Assembly: GCA_003240795.1 (NCBI GenBank)
Contig: QFNK01000097.1
Span: forward strand, 1-6,911
Direction of reading: 5' to 3'
DNA from: Micavibrio aeruginosavorus
GTDB lineage: Bacteria > Pseudomonadota > Alphaproteobacteria > Micavibrionales > Micavibrionaceae
Length of the DNA stretch: 6,911 bases
Shown here: positions 6,006-6,911 of the stretch, piece after piece
How the letters are laid out: each line of letters starts with the position of its first letter
Position numbering within the stretch: position 1 is the stretch's first letter
Program-made: the position numbers and the translations under genes
Notes under the pieces: model-generated
Seen by the model: only the letters and a program-made list of their open reading frames with translations
Told to the model about the DNA's origin: nothing
Database searches by the model: none

Positions 6006-6008
6006 CTT

Positions 6009-6554
6009 ATGGCGAGTACCGCCCAGTTGCAGGAGATCATGAATGCCGTGTCCGGCCATCTGGACAGCGTTCTCGACGCGCCTGCCATTGCCCCCGTTCG
6101 TGCCGATGATGAAATGGCGGCGTTTCTTCTGATCGATCCTCTGCTTGCTGGCCTTAACAAACAGTATCTCGATGCGAAATCCATGCGCCGCCGGTCTGAA
6201 AAGGAATACGGCGCGGATGACGGCATGACTATCATCGCCGCCGACATGGAAGATTCGGCCTGGTGCGCGATGCAGACACGTTACATGGAACTGCGCAACG
6301 ACAAGGCCGTGATGAAGGTCGCCAAGGAAAAGATGGCCGAAGAGGCGGAGCGTGAGGCTCGTGCGAAAAATCTTGAAAAAGAAGAAGAGCAGCGCCGCTC
6401 TGTCGAACGCGCGCAAATGCTGGAGGCTATCGAAAAGCGAAACCAGTCCGATTTCTTATTCCTGATTATTGTTTGGTATGTGATGATGAACGACCGCTGG
6501 AGCATATTCCGTTACGATATGCCCAGCCATAGTTTTAACAGGCTTGCAGCCTAG
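6009..6554 (+). CDS. Unrecognised protein with long charged helix and hydrophobic C-terminal segment
   Basis: A 181-residue protein that I cannot assign to a family. Residues 1-30 look helical, then Ala/Pro-rich. Residues 33-95 are mixed helical sequence with a basic MRRRSEKEYG patch (59-68). Residues about 96-144 are a very charged, Glu/Lys/Arg/Ala-rich stretch likely to be a single long helix or coiled coil. A short hydrophobic run follows (FLFLIIVWYVMM, 149-160), then a polar tail of about 20 residues. This suggests a peripheral or tail-anchored membrane protein, although 12 hydrophobic residues is short for a membrane span. An in-frame ATG at 5976 would add 11 residues encoded by the terminator hairpin and has no Shine-Dalgarno, so I prefer 6009, where GGGG at 5996-5999 is correctly spaced. 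The gene overlaps the convergent pyrophosphokinase gene by 20 bp. Base composition becomes more AT-rich near its end. Confidence 0.7.
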   Translation: MASTAQLQEIMNAVSGHLDSVLDAPAIAPVRADDEMAAFLLIDPLLAGLNKQYLDAKSMRRRSEKEYGADDGMTIIAADMEDSAWCAMQTRYMELRNDKAVMKVAKEKMAEEAEREARAKNLEKEEEQRRSVERAQMLEAIEKRNQSDFLFLIIVWYVMMNDRWSIFRYDMPSHSFNRLAA

Positions 6555-6911
6555 GCGCATCCGCCCACGTTCTGATCAGCTTTTTATGAGGCGTGAATTT
6601 CGGCTCTATCGCCTTCACGATCAATGGCGCAACACTTCTGATGAACACTTTCGGATGATCGGTCAGTTGGCTGTCGTCAAGTTTGTCAACCACGCTCGGA
6701 ATCGTATCCGTCAGCATGATACGGTCAAGAAAAGGTGACTCCGTCAGCCTTTTGGCCGCGCCGTTCACGAGAACCGCATGCGTGGCAATGGCAATCACGT
6801 CTCTCGCGCCGCGCTGCTTCAGCGCTTCTGCGGCATGAAGCGTTGTGCTGCCGCCGCTGATGATGTCGTCGATAATGATGCAGATTTTTCCTTCCACATC
6901 GCCGTGAAAGT
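6535..6911 (-). CDS. prs: Ribose-phosphate pyrophosphokinase (PRPP synthetase), C-terminal part
   Basis: The frame is open to the right window edge, so the N-terminal half and true start are missing; the GTG at 6897 is an internal Val codon. The visible 125 codons show the C-terminal phosphoribosyltransferase-fold domain of PRPP synthetase, which makes 5-phosphoribosyl diphosphate from ribose 5-phosphate and ATP. The path is GDVEGK, then a strand IIIDDIISGGSTT carrying the two acidic residues and the ribose-phosphate loop, AAEALKQRGARDV, the ATHAVLV strand, MLTDTIP, and the final FIRSVAPLIVKAIE helix. The loop SGGST differs from the DTGGT of classic enzymes. About 20 residues extend past the usual C-terminus. 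With no upstream part visible, a catalytically reduced PRPP synthetase-like protein or a related subclass cannot be excluded. The gene converges on the coiled-coil gene. Confidence 0.85.
   Translation of the reverse strand, partial: FHGDVEGKICIIIDDIISGGSTTLHAAEALKQRGARDVIAIATHAVLVNGAAKRLTESPFLDRIMLTDTIPSVVDKLDDSQLTDHPKVFIRSVAPLIVKAIEPKFTPHKKLIRTWADAPRLQAC

Noticed and set aside
5976..6008. 11-residue extension of the coiled-coil protein from the ATG at 5976
   Set aside because: The residues MTPNLNSGFFL are simply the translated terminator hairpin, and no ribosome binding site precedes this ATG.

Overview
The window looks like a chromosomal, core-type segment of an alphaproteobacterium with fairly high GC content. 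The best lineage markers are a GapR (DUF2312) nucleoid protein and a COQ9-family protein. Both are characteristic of Alphaproteobacteria, and COQ9 is otherwise found in mitochondria. GANTC sites and near-CtrA-type sites occur in the intergenic gaps and fit the same picture, but they are weak evidence. An orphan DotI/IcmL-like protein hints at a less-studied lineage (Micavibrio-like groups are one guess), which the window alone cannot prove. No IS element, integrase, CRISPR array or other clear mobile element is visible.

Layout, left to right. (1) 1-345 (+): C-terminal end of an ABC-2-type transporter ATPase, cut by the window edge. (2) 411-487 (+): a complete tRNA-Arg with anticodon CCG and an encoded CCA end. 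(3) 585-2294 (+): a YbaL/RosB-type CPA2 cation/proton antiporter with a cytoplasmic TrkA-N domain, starting at TTG. (4) 4169-2291 (-): a two-gene unit, an ABC1/COQ8-like atypical kinase followed 4 bases later by a GNAT acetyltransferase. The GNAT gene ends tail-to-tail with the antiporter, the two stop codons sharing a CTAG. (5) 4256-4846 (+): coq9, transcribed divergently from the ABC1 kinase across an 86-bp gap. (6) 4882-5526 (+): a one-helix membrane protein resembling DotI/IcmL of type IVB secretion systems, also starting at TTG. (7) 5635-5928 (+): gapR, preceded by the best promoter candidate in the window, with a perfect 10-bp palindrome in its spacer. (8) 5980-6005: a strong intrinsic terminator that ends three bases before the start of (9) 6009-6554 (+), an unrecognised protein with a long charged helix and a short hydrophobic tail. 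(10) 6911-6535 (-): C-terminal part of a ribose-phosphate pyrophosphokinase, overlapping gene 9 tail-to-tail by 20 bp.

Functional links. The clearest link is the divergent COQ8-like/COQ9 pair. In mitochondria both proteins belong to the coenzyme Q biosynthetic complex, so this region probably supports ubiquinone synthesis. The other genes (ion homeostasis, nucleoid organisation, PRPP supply) look like ordinary housekeeping neighbours. The two items most worth pursuing are the solitary DotI/IcmL-like protein between coq9 and gapR, and the unknown coiled-coil gene whose only Shine-Dalgarno-like sequence lies inside a terminator hairpin.
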